Shown: in pieces, positions 6,593-13,262 of the stretch | Position numbering within the stretch: position 1 is the stretch's first letter | Layout of the letters: each line of letters starts with the position of its first letter | The notes under the pieces: model-generated | What the model saw: the letters and a program-made list of their open reading frames with translations, nothing else | Databases searched by the model: none | Told to the model about the DNA's origin: nothing | Translations under genes and position numbers: made by a program | Assembly (NCBI GenBank): GCA_030452025.1 | Contig: JAKDNC010000025.1 | Coordinates: forward strand, 1-15,057 | DNA from: Nocardioides sp. | GTDB taxonomy: Bacteria; Actinomycetota; Actinomycetes; Propionibacteriales; Nocardioidaceae | DNA: 15,057 nt | Direction: 5' to 3'

Positions 6593-6653
6593 GGATTGCT
6601 CCGACAACTCAGACCTTAGGCGCAGTGGTGAGTACCCGACACCCCCTGCTTCG
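6593..6653 (-). promoter_or_regulatory. Promoter/leader module 6
   Basis: GAAGCAGGGGG-T, 23 bases, -10 box TAAGGT (6613-6618), nine bases, CGGAGCAATCC. The leader then reads CCTGGAACGGAG up to the ribosome site, as in module 4. The roughly 165 bases between it and the helicase stop (6821) show no gene. Confidence 0.75.
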
Positions 6654-6820
6654 TGGGCCCCCCGCGCGCGCTGCATGTAGGGGCGCGTCGGCGTCCTGTG
6701 CGGGTTGGCCCGCGGCAGGCCCCTGAGCGAGCGAGGAGCCTCCGGACATGCGAGCTGCGTTGTCTGCCCTTGGCCCTCGATGGGTGCTTGGTTCCCGCCG
6801 TCGGGCCAGTGGGCCACGAG

Positions 6821-8497
6821 TCAGGGGGTCCATTCACGGCGGGCGCGGATCAACCGTTCCACCAGGTCTTCAGGGGTGGTGCCCCGGGCGACCGCTTCCC
6901 CGGTCAACCACCGGGCCAGGTCCTGGTCGAGGGTCAGTTCCAGGCGGGGCCGGTCCGACTCATGCTCAGCCCACGGGTCCGCCACCTTCGCCGGACCCGG
7001 GACTTGGGCTGGGGTCGGCGTTGTCGGCTTCGGCGCTGAGGCCGGGACTGTTGCACTGTCCACCCAAGCCAACGTGCCCCGCGACAGGTGCCGCCGGGCA
7101 CGGGTGATCGCCACGTAGGCCAACATCGCCTCCTCGTCTCCCGGCACCTGCTCCTCCCCCGTCTCTGGGTCCACCTTTGGTTCAGGGAAGTCGCTGTGAA
7201 TCTGCACGCTGTCCCACTCGCGTCCTTTCGCCTTGTGGGCGGTCGACACCACGCGCTCTGCCGCCTGCTCCGGCACGGCTTTGTTGATCGCGTCGATCAC
7301 GACTCTGGCGCCGTGTTCGTCGATGAGCCTGACGAAGGGGCGCAGGTCGTTGGCGTCGCCCTGGTCGACGTGGTCCTGCACGGCCGCCCAGGAGGAGAAC
7401 AGGGCCAGTTCGGGATGGCTGGTGGCCCGTCCCCCCTGGAGCGCTTCGGCTGCCTCCGCGAGCCTCAAAGCGTCCTGTCCGCCGCCGACGATCGCCACCT
7501 TCTGGGCTGCCTGGTGTGCGGCCATCACTTCGGAGACGGTGCCTGCGTTGGTGCGGCACAGCACCGCGTCCGCGGCGGCCAGTGGGGTGACGGTGACCTG
7601 GGATCGGATCGTGTCGGTTCCGGTGAGTCGCAGGGGGCCGCCGATGCGTTCCAGCCACTTGTTGGCCTCGTCGGCGACGGCTGGTCCGAATCGGAACGAC
7701 TGGCTCAGCTGGAGGGCGTGGTCGGTGGTGAACATGCCCATGCTGTCCACGGCCCCGCGCCAGCCGTAGATCGCTTGGTTTGGGTCGCCGACGACCACGA
7801 TCTGGGTGCCCTGGGACTGCTGCTGGGCGACCAGGTTGGCGATCACGGGGGCGGTGTCTTGGCACTCGTCGAAGAGTAGGAAGTCGTACCCGAGCGACGG
7901 GTTGGTCAGGCACCAAGTCTTGACGTAGGCGTCGTGGGGGTACTTGAAACTGTCACTGTGCGGGTCGCACCAGTCGTCCCACACCTGGCGGGCGTACGGC
8001 AGCAGCAGGTCGGCCACGTCGAGGTGGTCGGCTGGGTCCAGGCCGGGCACGGGAGCGAGGTGTTTGCTGCTCACTTCGGGGTCGGCGCTGTTGCAGAACC
8101 GGGTGGCCATGTCGATCGCCAGGCGGGCCTGTTGGGCGGGCTGGAGCACCGTCTGGTCGCCCAGTTTGATGCCGGTACGGATGCCCAACTGGTTAGCGAC
8201 CTGCTGTGCGGGGATCCGGGGGCCGTTGAGGCGGTCTTTGAACCTGTGCCCGACGGCGGCGAACGCGAGCGCATGCGTGGTCTTCACCGTCACGTTGGTC
8301 GGGAATGATCCTTTGGCGTCGGTGGCGATGGCGCGGTTGAAGGCTGCGTAGAGGCCCCGGCGTCCCTGGGCGGCTTCGGCCAGCAGGCGCAGTGTGGCCG
8401 TCTTGCCGGTTCCGGCCCCAGCAGTGAGGGTGAGTGAGTTGCCTGCCGCGAAGGCGTCGACGGCGGCCCGTTGTTCGTCGGTGGGAGTGAATGTCAC
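6821..8497 (-). CDS. UvrD/PcrA-type superfamily 1 DNA helicase with RHH-like tail
   Basis: ATP-driven DNA unwinding or translocation, probably in replication or recombination of the element. The 558 residues contain the SF1A motifs in order: Q-motif TDEQR (6-10), Walker A AGAGTGKT (26-33), Walker B/motif II LLFDECQD (207-214), motif III GDPNQAIYGWRGA (237-249), motif IV region QSFRFG (266-271), motif V STAHKAKGREWDSV (418-431) and motif VI AYVAITRARR (460-469). It is shorter than chromosomal UvrD and resembles the compact FBH1-like set. After a Pro/Thr linker (485-515) the C-terminus LELTLDQDLARWLTGEAVAR...EDLVERLIRARRE looks like a ribbon-helix-helix. It starts at GTG 8497 with GAGAGGAG upstream. 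Last gene of the unit behind module 7. Confidence 0.92.
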   Translation of the reverse strand: MTFTPTDEQRAAVDAFAAGNSLTLTAGAGTGKTATLRLLAEAAQGRRGLYAAFNRAIATDAKGSFPTNVTVKTTHALAFAAVGHRFKDRLNGPRIPAQQVANQLGIRTGIKLGDQTVLQPAQQARLAIDMATRFCNSADPEVSSKHLAPVPGLDPADHLDVADLLLPYARQVWDDWCDPHSDSFKYPHDAYVKTWCLTNPSLGYDFLLFDECQDTAPVIANLVAQQQSQGTQIVVVGDPNQAIYGWRGAVDSMGMFTTDHALQLSQSFRFGPAVADEANKWLERIGGPLRLTGTDTIRSQVTVTPLAAADAVLCRTNAGTVSEVMAAHQAAQKVAIVGGGQDALRLAEAAEALQGGRATSHPELALFSSWAAVQDHVDQGDANDLRPFVRLIDEHGARVVIDAINKAVPEQAAERVVSTAHKAKGREWDSVQIHSDFPEPKVDPETGEEQVPGDEEAMLAYVAITRARRHLSRGTLAWVDSATVPASAPKPTTPTPAQVPGPAKVADPWAEHESDRPRLELTLDQDLARWLTGEAVARGTTPEDLVERLIRARREWTP

Positions 8498-8522
8498 GGG
8501 TCGAGCTCCTCTCCCGGCCGGG

Positions 8523-8720
8523 TCAGTTTCGACCGGTGTCGAGGTGGGAGGCGATGACTGCGATGGCGAGGTCGTTGATCATCAGCGCAGCGGCGACCGC
8601 AAAGAGAGTGATCGTCAGCAGTCCCGTTGCGATGACGATGACCTCGTGGTCGCCACGGGACCACGTGGTGACCGCGAAGCCAGCGAAGACAACCACGGCG
8701 ACCAAAGCGAGCGTCAGCAT
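8523..8720 (-). CDS. Small membrane protein, two transmembrane segments (65 aa)
   Basis: Two hydrophobic helices are clear, residues 2-18 (LTLALVAVVVFAGFAVT) and about 27-57, with a short charged turn (SRGDHE) between them and a polar C-terminus. It is inserted in the membrane; the role is unknown. The ATG shares its A with the preceding stop (TGATG), with GAGG seven bases upstream, so translation is coupled to the upstream gene; the helicase GTG follows 25 bases later. Small size and two helices alone do not justify calling it a holin. Confidence 0.75.
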   Translation of the reverse strand: MLTLALVAVVVFAGFAVTTWSRGDHEVIVIATGLLTITLFAVAAALMINDLAIAVIASHLDTGRN

Positions 8721-9004
8721 CAGAGCACCTCGTCCGTGACGTAGGCGAGGGCCATCTTGGCGGTGTCGTAGACGCCCTCGATCGCGGCGAGCGGCACGCT
8801 GTCTGCTCCCAGCCGCATGCGGTCCACGAGCACGTCGCGCAGCCGCTCCAGTGCCGCTTGCGCCTCGGTGCCGTACGCCAGCCCGTGAGCCGTACCGGCG
8901 AACCCGACCGCGAAGGCGTACTCGTCGCGTGACGCGGCGGCGGCGACGTTGCGCAGGCTCAGGTCTGCTGTCTCTGCTACTTCGCGGGTGACTGTGGCGG
9001 TCAT
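8720..9004 (-). CDS. Hypothetical alanine-rich helical protein (94 aa), paralog 1
   Basis: All-helical by composition, with ETADLSLRNVAAAASRDEYAFAV and a central LERLRDVLVDRM. It is paralogous to the 91-aa protein at 10390-10665: both begin with ETA(D/A)L followed by V, share ER/QRLRD(V/A)LV, and end in an (I/V)E.(V/A)Y.(T/D)A...AL.(Y/H)V pattern. Function unknown. Start ATG 9004 overlaps the previous stop as ATGA, so the long upstream open frame is not part of it. Second gene of the module 7 unit. Confidence 0.78.
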   Translation of the reverse strand: MTATVTREVAETADLSLRNVAAAASRDEYAFAVGFAGTAHGLAYGTEAQAALERLRDVLVDRMRLGADSVPLAAIEGVYDTAKMALAYVTDEVL

Positions 9005-9171
9005 CGCGTCGTCACCCCGACCCGCAGGGCCCTGAGATCCGACCAGTGCTTCTCGTAGACGTTGATCGCGATCTGGAGGTCGGTGAACACCTCTGCTGGC
9101 ACGCTGTCGTGTTCGTCGCACTCGATTCGGCACCTACCGTCGCGGGTCGGCCGGGTGATGATGCACGTCAT
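9001..9171 (-). CDS. Hypothetical small protein (56 aa)
   Basis: Begins MTCIITRPTRDGRCRIECDE: a short strand pair with C3, C14 and C18, then a helical half (FTDLQIAINVYEKHWSDLRAL). Function not recognised. ATG 9171 has GAGGGGAAC upstream, and the leader box of module 7 ends 23 bases before it. First gene of the unit 56 aa - 94 aa - membrane protein - helicase, whose genes overlap or nearly touch. Confidence 0.75.
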   Translation of the reverse strand: MTCIITRPTRDGRCRIECDEHDSVPAEVFTDLQIAINVYEKHWSDLRALRVGVTTR

Positions 9172-9194
9172 GGTGTTCCCCTCGTGGCTGGGTT

Positions 9195-9253
9195 CCGCTG
9201 CTCCGACACCCAGTACATTAGTCGCTCTCATCGACATGTGGGAGAGGCGTTTC
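9195..9253 (-). promoter_or_regulatory. Promoter/leader module 7 (helicase operon)
   Basis: The -10 box TAATGT (9215-9220), nine bases, CGGAGCAGCGG. Upstream, GAAAC (9249-9253) stands where class A copies have it, but the following bases are GCCTC rather than CCGGG. A 20-base repeat (9281-9300) lies about 60 bases upstream of the -10 box. Confidence 0.7.
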
Positions 9254-9280
9254 CACCGGTGAGCTCCCTGTGGTGGCGCG

Positions 9281-9302
9281 AGTCGTGAATTGGGACATTT
9301 CC
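9281..9302 (+). repeat. Intergenic repeat, copy 1
   Basis: AGTCGTGAATTGGGACATTT; 17 of 20 bases match the copy at 13181. Both lie in gene-free spacers 60-80 bases upstream of a -10 box (modules 7 and 10). Unit of unknown role; strand is arbitrary. Confidence 0.55.
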
Positions 9303-9333
9303 CCGCCTGTGTCTCCGTTGGAGAGTCGCGGCG

Positions 9334-9486
9334 TCAGGAAGGTGCGGCCCTAGCACCCTGGGCGGCTTCGGACAGCAGTCGCAGGGTGCCGTCTTGCCAG
9401 TTCCGGTTCCGGTTCTGAGGGATCCACCTACCGCGTAGGCGTAGGCGTCGACGGCGTCCCCGTTGTTCGTTGGTGGGGGTGACCGC
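9334..9486 (-). pseudogene. Decayed fragment of a helicase 5' end
   Basis: This gene-free stretch is clearly homologous to the first ~47 codons of the helicase at 8497. TPTNEQR corresponds to TPTDEQR; after a frameshift VDAYAYAVGGSL corresponds to VDAFAAGNSL; GTGTGKT matches the Walker A AGAGTGKT; after a second frameshift TLRLLSEAAQG matches TLRLLAEAAQG. It then ends at a TGA (9334-9336). There is no start codon (the GTG is replaced by GTC) and the rest of the gene is missing. It sits directly after the stop of the gene at 9489, as the last element of the module 8 operon. Confidence 0.85.
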
Positions 9487-9488
9487 CT

Positions 9489-9824
9489 TCAGTCGACCTC
9501 CGGGTCGCCCTCGAAGATCAGTCCGTCGTTGAGCCACACTCGGCACTGGCCGGTGCCTACCCTCGTGTCGATCTGCACCCCGAATGCGCCATCGTCTTCG
9601 GCCACGTAGGTTGCGACGGTTCCTGGCTCCTCGGCTGGCTCTCTGCCGCCGGCGTGGGTCCACCCGTCGTCGTCGAGGAGCCAGGAACCGCGCGTGGCGA
9701 AGTCGCTGACCCGCAGGAGAGTGGCGTAGTTGTCGGACGGGTCGATGTCGAGGATCCGGAACGTCTCGCCGTCACCTGGGCGGGTGACGGTTTCGCCGGG
9801 CCGGAACCGTGGCGTGGTGCTCAA
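9489..9824 (-). CDS. Hypothetical acidic protein (111 aa)
   Basis: Unrecognised. The N-terminal half is beta-rich (PRFRPGETVTRPGDGETFRILDIDP, then YATLLRVSDFATRGSWLLDDDGW), resembling small SH3-like modules. The second half also looks like strands (GTVATYVAEDDGAFGVQIDTRVG, CRVWLNDGLIFEGDPE). Start: TTG 9824 overlaps the preceding stop (TTGA) and has GGAG six bases upstream. ATG 9836 (four codons longer, weak ribosome site) is the alternative. Last intact gene of the module 8 operon. Confidence 0.72.
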   Translation of the reverse strand: MSTTPRFRPGETVTRPGDGETFRILDIDPSDNYATLLRVSDFATRGSWLLDDDGWTHAGGREPAEEPGTVATYVAEDDGAFGVQIDTRVGTGQCRVWLNDGLIFEGDPEVD

Positions 9825-10168
9825 GCTTCGCTCCATACCCATCCGCTGGCGCCGATCCGGTAGAGCCCGTCGTCGTCGGGTGCGATCACCTCTGGTCGGT
9901 AGGTGGTGGGGTCCTCGGCCTCGGCGGCGACCTCGACCAGCGCGAGAGTTCCGTCGTCGGCGAAGCACCACCGGTTGAGGTCCCCGTCGGGGCTGTCACG
10001 GTTGATCGCTTCCAGGATGTCGACGACTGTGTAGGCGTCGAAGGCTGGACAGGCGATCCACCCGTTCCACCGGTGAGTGGGGTCGTATTGGGCGAGCCAG
10101 CGCCCGCCGAGGCCGCCGAGGCCGTCCAGGTCGACGGGTCCGGCGCGGGACTCGGATGCGCGGCTCAT
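9821..10168 (-). CDS. Hypothetical protein with WNGW...CPxFD motif (115 aa)
   Basis: Residues 33-46 (RWNGWIACPAFDAY), 66-77 (RWCFADDGTLAL) and the C-terminal GLYRIGASGWVWSEA (101-115) resemble a family of short proteins I associate with actinophages; no function is known to me. ATG 10168 overlaps the upstream stop as ATGA, so the longer open frame is rejected. Part of the five-gene module 8 operon. Confidence 0.75.
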   Translation of the reverse strand: MSRASESRAGPVDLDGLGGLGGRWLAQYDPTHRWNGWIACPAFDAYTVVDILEAINRDSPDGDLNRWCFADDGTLALVEVAAEAEDPTTYRPEVIAPDDDGLYRIGASGWVWSEA

Positions 10169-10371
10169 TCGTCGTCCTGCTCGTACTCGGCACGTGCGGC
10201 GGCTTCGGCTTCTTCGAGGGTGCGGCCGGTGCCGTAGTCGCACCACAGGCCTTCGGGGAAGGCTCGGCTGTCGGGATAGACGTAGCCATGCTCGCCTTCG
10301 ACGGCGTGGTTGATGACGAGCGCACTGTTCTCCCAGTGCCCGAAGAAGGTCCAAGTTCGGGTTTCACTCAT
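10165..10371 (-). CDS. Hypothetical small acidic protein (68 aa)
   Basis: Begins MSETRTWTFFGHWENSALVI; two beta strands are followed by a Tyr/Gly loop and an acidic C-terminal helix (LEEAEAAARAEYEQDDE). Function not recognised. ATG 10371 has GAAGGGA upstream, 18 bases after the previous gene's stop at 10390; its stop overlaps the next ATG. Confidence 0.73.
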   Translation of the reverse strand: MSETRTWTFFGHWENSALVINHAVEGEHGYVYPDSRAFPEGLWCDYGTGRTLEEAEAAARAEYEQDDE

Positions 10372-10389
10372 GGCGGGGTCCCTTCGCGG

Positions 10390-10665
10390 TTACATGTGGG
10401 GGTCGATGACGTGGAGCGCTGCGGCTCGGGCGTCGATGTAGGCGTTCTCCACCAACTGCACGTGCCCTCCGACGTCGAGGTGATGGACTAGTGCGTCCCG
10501 CAGCCGTTGCAGCGGCTCCCGGGCGTCGGTGTGGTGCAGGAGTCCCAGTGCGGTCGCCGCGTGGGCGAGGGCGGACGCGAACTCGCCGACGGCGGCTGTC
10601 GTCGCGACGTGGGCGACAGCGAGGGCGGCGGTCTCGGCGGTGTCCCGGCTCATGGTGCTCGCCAT
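10390..10665 (-). CDS. Hypothetical alanine-rich helical protein (91 aa), paralog 2
   Basis: Paralog of the protein at 8720-9004: AETAALAVAHVATTAAVGEFASAL aligns to its N-terminal helix, PLQRLRDALVHHL to LERLRDVLVDRM, and the C-terminal VENAYIDARAAALHV to IEGVYDTAKMALAYV. Role unknown. ATG 10665 begins 17 bases after the DUF6573-type gene; a second in-frame ATG (10653) is possible. Both paralogs stand upstream of a helicase 5' end (intact for paralog 1, decayed for paralog 2). Confidence 0.77.
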   Translation of the reverse strand: MASTMSRDTAETAALAVAHVATTAAVGEFASALAHAATALGLLHHTDAREPLQRLRDALVHHLDVGGHVQLVENAYIDARAAALHVIDPHM

Positions 10666-10682
10666 GGTCCTGGCTGGCCCGC

Positions 10683-11087
10683 TCAGTCTTCGCCGGGGAG
10701 CATGACGGTCATGACCGGTTCCCCGTGGTCTCCGCCGTGGATTTCCAGGATCAGCCACTGCTGGGTGGGGTCGGAGTGGGCGTGGGCGTTGCGCGTGATC
10801 CTGTTCACGGGGAACGACGTCACCGACTGGCCGGGGCCGGTCTGTCGGATGCCGTGACGGGCCATCGTCAGCACGTCCCACAGGCGTCCGGTTTCGTCTT
10901 GCAGGTGGCCGGTCGCGTCGCCGTCGTGGATGGTCCATGCCACGCAGTCCTCCCACGCGGCGCGGGTTAGCGCCATCGGGAACTTGAATCCTGCCTCGGC
11001 GGCCAGAGGCCCGGTGTCGATCAGGGTGCAGTCGTTGAGAGCGTCGGCTCGGGTGTAGGTGCTGATGATGTCTGAGTTGGTGAACAC
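10683..11087 (-). CDS. DUF6573-type protein
   Basis: The 134-residue product has the layout I associate with DUF6573, a family found in phages and plasmids of many bacteria, function unknown: FTNSDIISTYTRADALNDCTLID (2-24), AEAGFKFPMALTRAAWEDCV (30-49) and QDETGRLWDVLTMA (63-76). A beta-rich C-terminus follows (TSFPVNRI, QQWLILEIHGGD). The start is GTG 11087, not an upstream codon in the open frame, because AAGGAC lies eight bases before it and similarity begins at FTNSD. First gene of the module 8 operon. Confidence 0.82.
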   Translation of the reverse strand: MFTNSDIISTYTRADALNDCTLIDTGPLAAEAGFKFPMALTRAAWEDCVAWTIHDGDATGHLQDETGRLWDVLTMARHGIRQTGPGQSVTSFPVNRITRNAHAHSDPTQQWLILEIHGGDHGEPVMTVMLPGED

Positions 11088-11112
11088 GTGGGCGTCCTTG
11101 CGGATGGCTGCT

Positions 11113-11173
11113 GGATTGCTCCGACACCACATACACTAGTGGCCCCCACAGACGGCGAGAACCCATCAGTTTC
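11113..11173 (-). promoter_or_regulatory. Promoter/leader module 8
   Basis: GAAACTGATGGG-T, 23 bases, -10 box TAGTGT (11133-11138), nine bases, CGGAGCAATCC. It drives the five-gene DUF6573 operon. Confidence 0.78.
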
Positions 11174-11205
11174 AGGTGGCCGCCGCCGTCGTCTCATGTC
11201 GGTGC

Positions 11206-11709
11206 TCACTGGCCCAGCGGGCGGGACTTCCACAGCGACCTGGCCTCGCGGTTCCCCCACTCGGCGGCCTCGTCGAGGGTGAACGAGTAGTTCAGGTAGG
11301 CAGCGTCAGTGATCCCCCACAACGTGTTGATGACCTCGCAAGGGATCAACCGAACGTCCAACAGTTCCGCGAGGACGGCACCGTAGGCCCATTCGGGGGC
11401 TATGCCCTTGTTGATGTTGACCACCAGGTGCCCCGCCCCCGCCGCCAGGCGCTGGTTCTCACGCAACGAATCGCCGTACGCGGCAGCACCCGAGTCGAAC
11501 GGCACGCCCCACTCGAAGAAGTTGTCGCCCCCCACGTGCACGGAGCCGCCGTAGGGGCGCACCGCAGTCTCGACGGCCGCCACCTCTTCCGGCAGCAGTT
11601 GCCGGCCCCTGACGCCGAAGTGCATGGCGTATTGGTTCTCGGGCTCCTCCCGGCGCCTTCCAGCATCAGCCAGGACGGCATTCGTGCTGACGTCTCGGTC
11701 ATCATTCAT
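11206..11709 (-). CDS. Hypothetical protein (167 aa)
   Basis: Function not recognised. A polar N-terminus (1-26) precedes a folded domain: YAMHFGVRGRQLLPEEV (27-43), VETAVRPYGGSVHVGGDNFFEWGVPFD (46-72), AGHLVVNINKGIAPEWAYG (92-110), VRLIPCEVINTLWGITDAAYLNYSF (119-143) and a C-terminal helix. A single cysteine; no membrane segment. ATG 11709 has AAGGAG nine bases upstream and the module 9 leader box 21 bases upstream; the open frame further upstream is not coding. Single-gene unit. Confidence 0.82.
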   Translation of the reverse strand: MNDDRDVSTNAVLADAGRRREEPENQYAMHFGVRGRQLLPEEVAAVETAVRPYGGSVHVGGDNFFEWGVPFDSGAAAYGDSLRENQRLAAGAGHLVVNINKGIAPEWAYGAVLAELLDVRLIPCEVINTLWGITDAAYLNYSFTLDEAAEWGNREARSLWKSRPLGQ

Positions 11710-11730
11710 GGTGGGCTCCTTCACGGTTCT

Positions 11731-11790
11731 CGACTGCTCCGACACCCACACGCTAGTCGTCACCGCCGACGGCGCCACCCCCGGACTCTT
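11731..11790 (-). promoter_or_regulatory. Promoter/leader module 9
   Basis: AGAGTCCGGGGG-T, about 22 bases, -10 box TAGCGT (11750-11755), eight bases, CGGAGCAGTCG. From here to the DUF932 stop (about 215 bases) there is no gene; a probable terminator lies at the far end. Confidence 0.72.
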
Positions 11791-11972
11791 GGCCCCCCGG
11801 ACTGTCCCTGGGCCGACCTGCCTGTCGCATCCTCTGCGTTCACCGTGGTGCACACGCCCGGGCCAAAGGAGGGCGGACACGCGACGGGCAAACCCACCCC
11901 GAGGCATGGTTGAGCCAACAGGGCGGCTCCGGACACGGCGGCGCAGCCGAGCGAGGCCCACGACACTCGGCG

Positions 11973-12005
11973 AGCTCGGGCTCACCCATGGGGCACCTGC
12001 GAGCT
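11973..12005 (-). terminator. Inverted repeat directly after the DUF932 stop
   Basis: AGCTCG/CGAGCT arms enclose an inner palindrome CCCATGGG (11985-11992); the repeat begins at the base after the stop codon. No T-run, so a typical GC-rich actinobacterial candidate only. Confidence 0.4.
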
Positions 12006-13058
12006 TCAACAGGCAGCCAGCAGGTTCCAGGCCAGTTCCTTCGTCCGCACCGACTGGCCTGCCAGGTTCCGGGCGTAGCGCACCTCTTTCGGGTCACCGC
12101 CACGGGTGGCTGCGAAGTGGTCGAGATATTCGTTGACGGCACACACCGCGGCGTACCTGGTGCCGCGACCAAACGAGGTGGTGGGGGCGTTGCTGAACAA
12201 GTCCACCAGCAGCCGCCGGCGCTCAGCCCACGTTGCAGCGGAACGCTTGCCCGCATTCCGTGGCGTGGGCAGCAGTCGGTGGGTGAACTGCTCGAACTCG
12301 GTCACGCTCATGCGGGTGCCCAGCAGCTCGTAGGTGAGCCGCTGGTAGGTGGCCATCCACGACTTCACCATCTTGTGCGTGTGGATCGCCTCAGCCATCT
12401 TCCCTCCCACGTCCCCGGAGTGTCGCAGGGTCCACCGTTGCGGGACGGTGGGGATGCTAGTGACGACCTCTCCCATGTTTGCTCGCCTGATCGGAACGAT
12501 CGCGGCCGTCACGCCGGTGTCGCCGTTGTGGGAGTTCCCGATCAGCAGGTACAGGTCGTGCGGGTCCTGACCGGCCACATTCAGCGTCTCCGAGAGCCTC
12601 AGCCCGAGGAACGTCCGCACCCCGATCGGCTTGCCGTGCCCTGCCGCGGCGGCGACGTTAGCGCCGAAGTCGTCGATCAGGTGCTGACCGAACGCGAACG
12701 CGTCCGTGTTCTGCACCTGCTTGTAGCGGCTCCGGACAACCCCGAAGAACGTCTTGGTGCCGTCCGGGTCGCTTCGCACGGTCGACCAGTGCCCTTCCTG
12801 CGGGAGAGTCAGCGTCCCACCTCCGGCGATCGGAACATTGGTCTGTCCTTCGTGCAGGCTGACAGTGAAGTTGAGGCCTGCCTCGACGAGTGCTTCCTGC
12901 ACGCTCATCGACTCGCGGGCCACGATGCCGTCGACCTTGGCGACGCCGAGGAAGGCCGGCAGCCGCTCCCCGAGGAACTGATGTCCTGACCGTACTGTGG
13001 GGGTCGCGCCCAAGTCGGCCATGGTGAGGCCGCTCGGCGTGGGGGCTGTGATCGTCAT
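12006..13058 (-). CDS. DUF932 phage/plasmid-like protein
   Basis: DUF932 (phage/plasmid-like protein family) members occur in actinophages and conjugative plasmids; their biochemical role is not established, though they usually lie in replication or early regions. The 350 residues carry the family hallmarks: GVVRSRYKQVQNTDAFAF (106-123), the variable domain with FGANVAAAAGHGKPIGVRTFLGLRL (131-155), LYLLIGNSHNGDTGVTA (169-185) and IVPIRRANM (187-195). A C-terminal helical part follows with YAAVCAVNEYLDHFA. ATG 13058 has GGAGG upstream and the module 10 leader box ends 21 bases before it. Full family length; transcribed alone. Confidence 0.92.
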   Translation of the reverse strand: MTITAPTPSGLTMADLGATPTVRSGHQFLGERLPAFLGVAKVDGIVARESMSVQEALVEAGLNFTVSLHEGQTNVPIAGGGTLTLPQEGHWSTVRSDPDGTKTFFGVVRSRYKQVQNTDAFAFGQHLIDDFGANVAAAAGHGKPIGVRTFLGLRLSETLNVAGQDPHDLYLLIGNSHNGDTGVTAAIVPIRRANMGEVVTSIPTVPQRWTLRHSGDVGGKMAEAIHTHKMVKSWMATYQRLTYELLGTRMSVTEFEQFTHRLLPTPRNAGKRSAATWAERRRLLVDLFSNAPTTSFGRGTRYAAVCAVNEYLDHFAATRGGDPKEVRYARNLAGQSVRTKELAWNLLAAC

Positions 13059-13079
13059 GATGGGTCCTCCGTGGGTTCT

Positions 13080-13137
13080 GTTGCTCCGACACTGTGGAGG
13101 CTATCGGGGGCCACCGACAGGCGGAACCCACTCTCTC
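13080..13137 (-). promoter_or_regulatory. Promoter/leader module 10 (DUF932)
   Basis: GAGAGAGTGGG-T, 23 bases, -10 box TAGCCT (13098-13103), nine bases, CGGAGCAAC. Confidence 0.75.
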
Positions 13138-13180
13138 CAACAGCCCTTGGGTGGTGGTGGTGCCTCCTGCCCCTGGCCCC

Positions 13181-13202
13181 AGTCGTGAATTGAGACGTTC
13201 CC
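13181..13202 (+). repeat. Intergenic repeat, copy 2
   Basis: AGTCGTGAATTGAGACGTTC, matching 9281 at 17 of 20 bases, about 78 bases upstream of the module 10 -10 box. The spacer 13138-13262 otherwise holds no gene. A direct repeat GTGAGA...GTGAGA lies next to it (about 13211-13229). Confidence 0.55.
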
Positions 13203-13262
13203 GCGGTACGTGTGAGAACAACGTGAGACTCTCGCCCCGTCGCGGGCCCTCGCACGTGGCGC

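Noticed and set aside
6116..6817. N-terminal extension of the 104-aa gene to 338 residues
   Set aside because: The extension runs through module 5, its ribosome site and the 81-aa gene in another frame; its composition is Arg/Pro-rich and non-coding.
10666..11166. Extension of the 91-aa paralog to 258 residues
   Set aside because: It overlaps the DUF6573-type gene in a different frame and looks like a shadow (Arg/His/Pro-rich).
12722..12735. GGCTCCGG inside the DUF932 gene and GCTCCGG at about 2431
   Set aside because: The leader-box core is incomplete and no TANNNT box lies at the module spacing; coding sequence.
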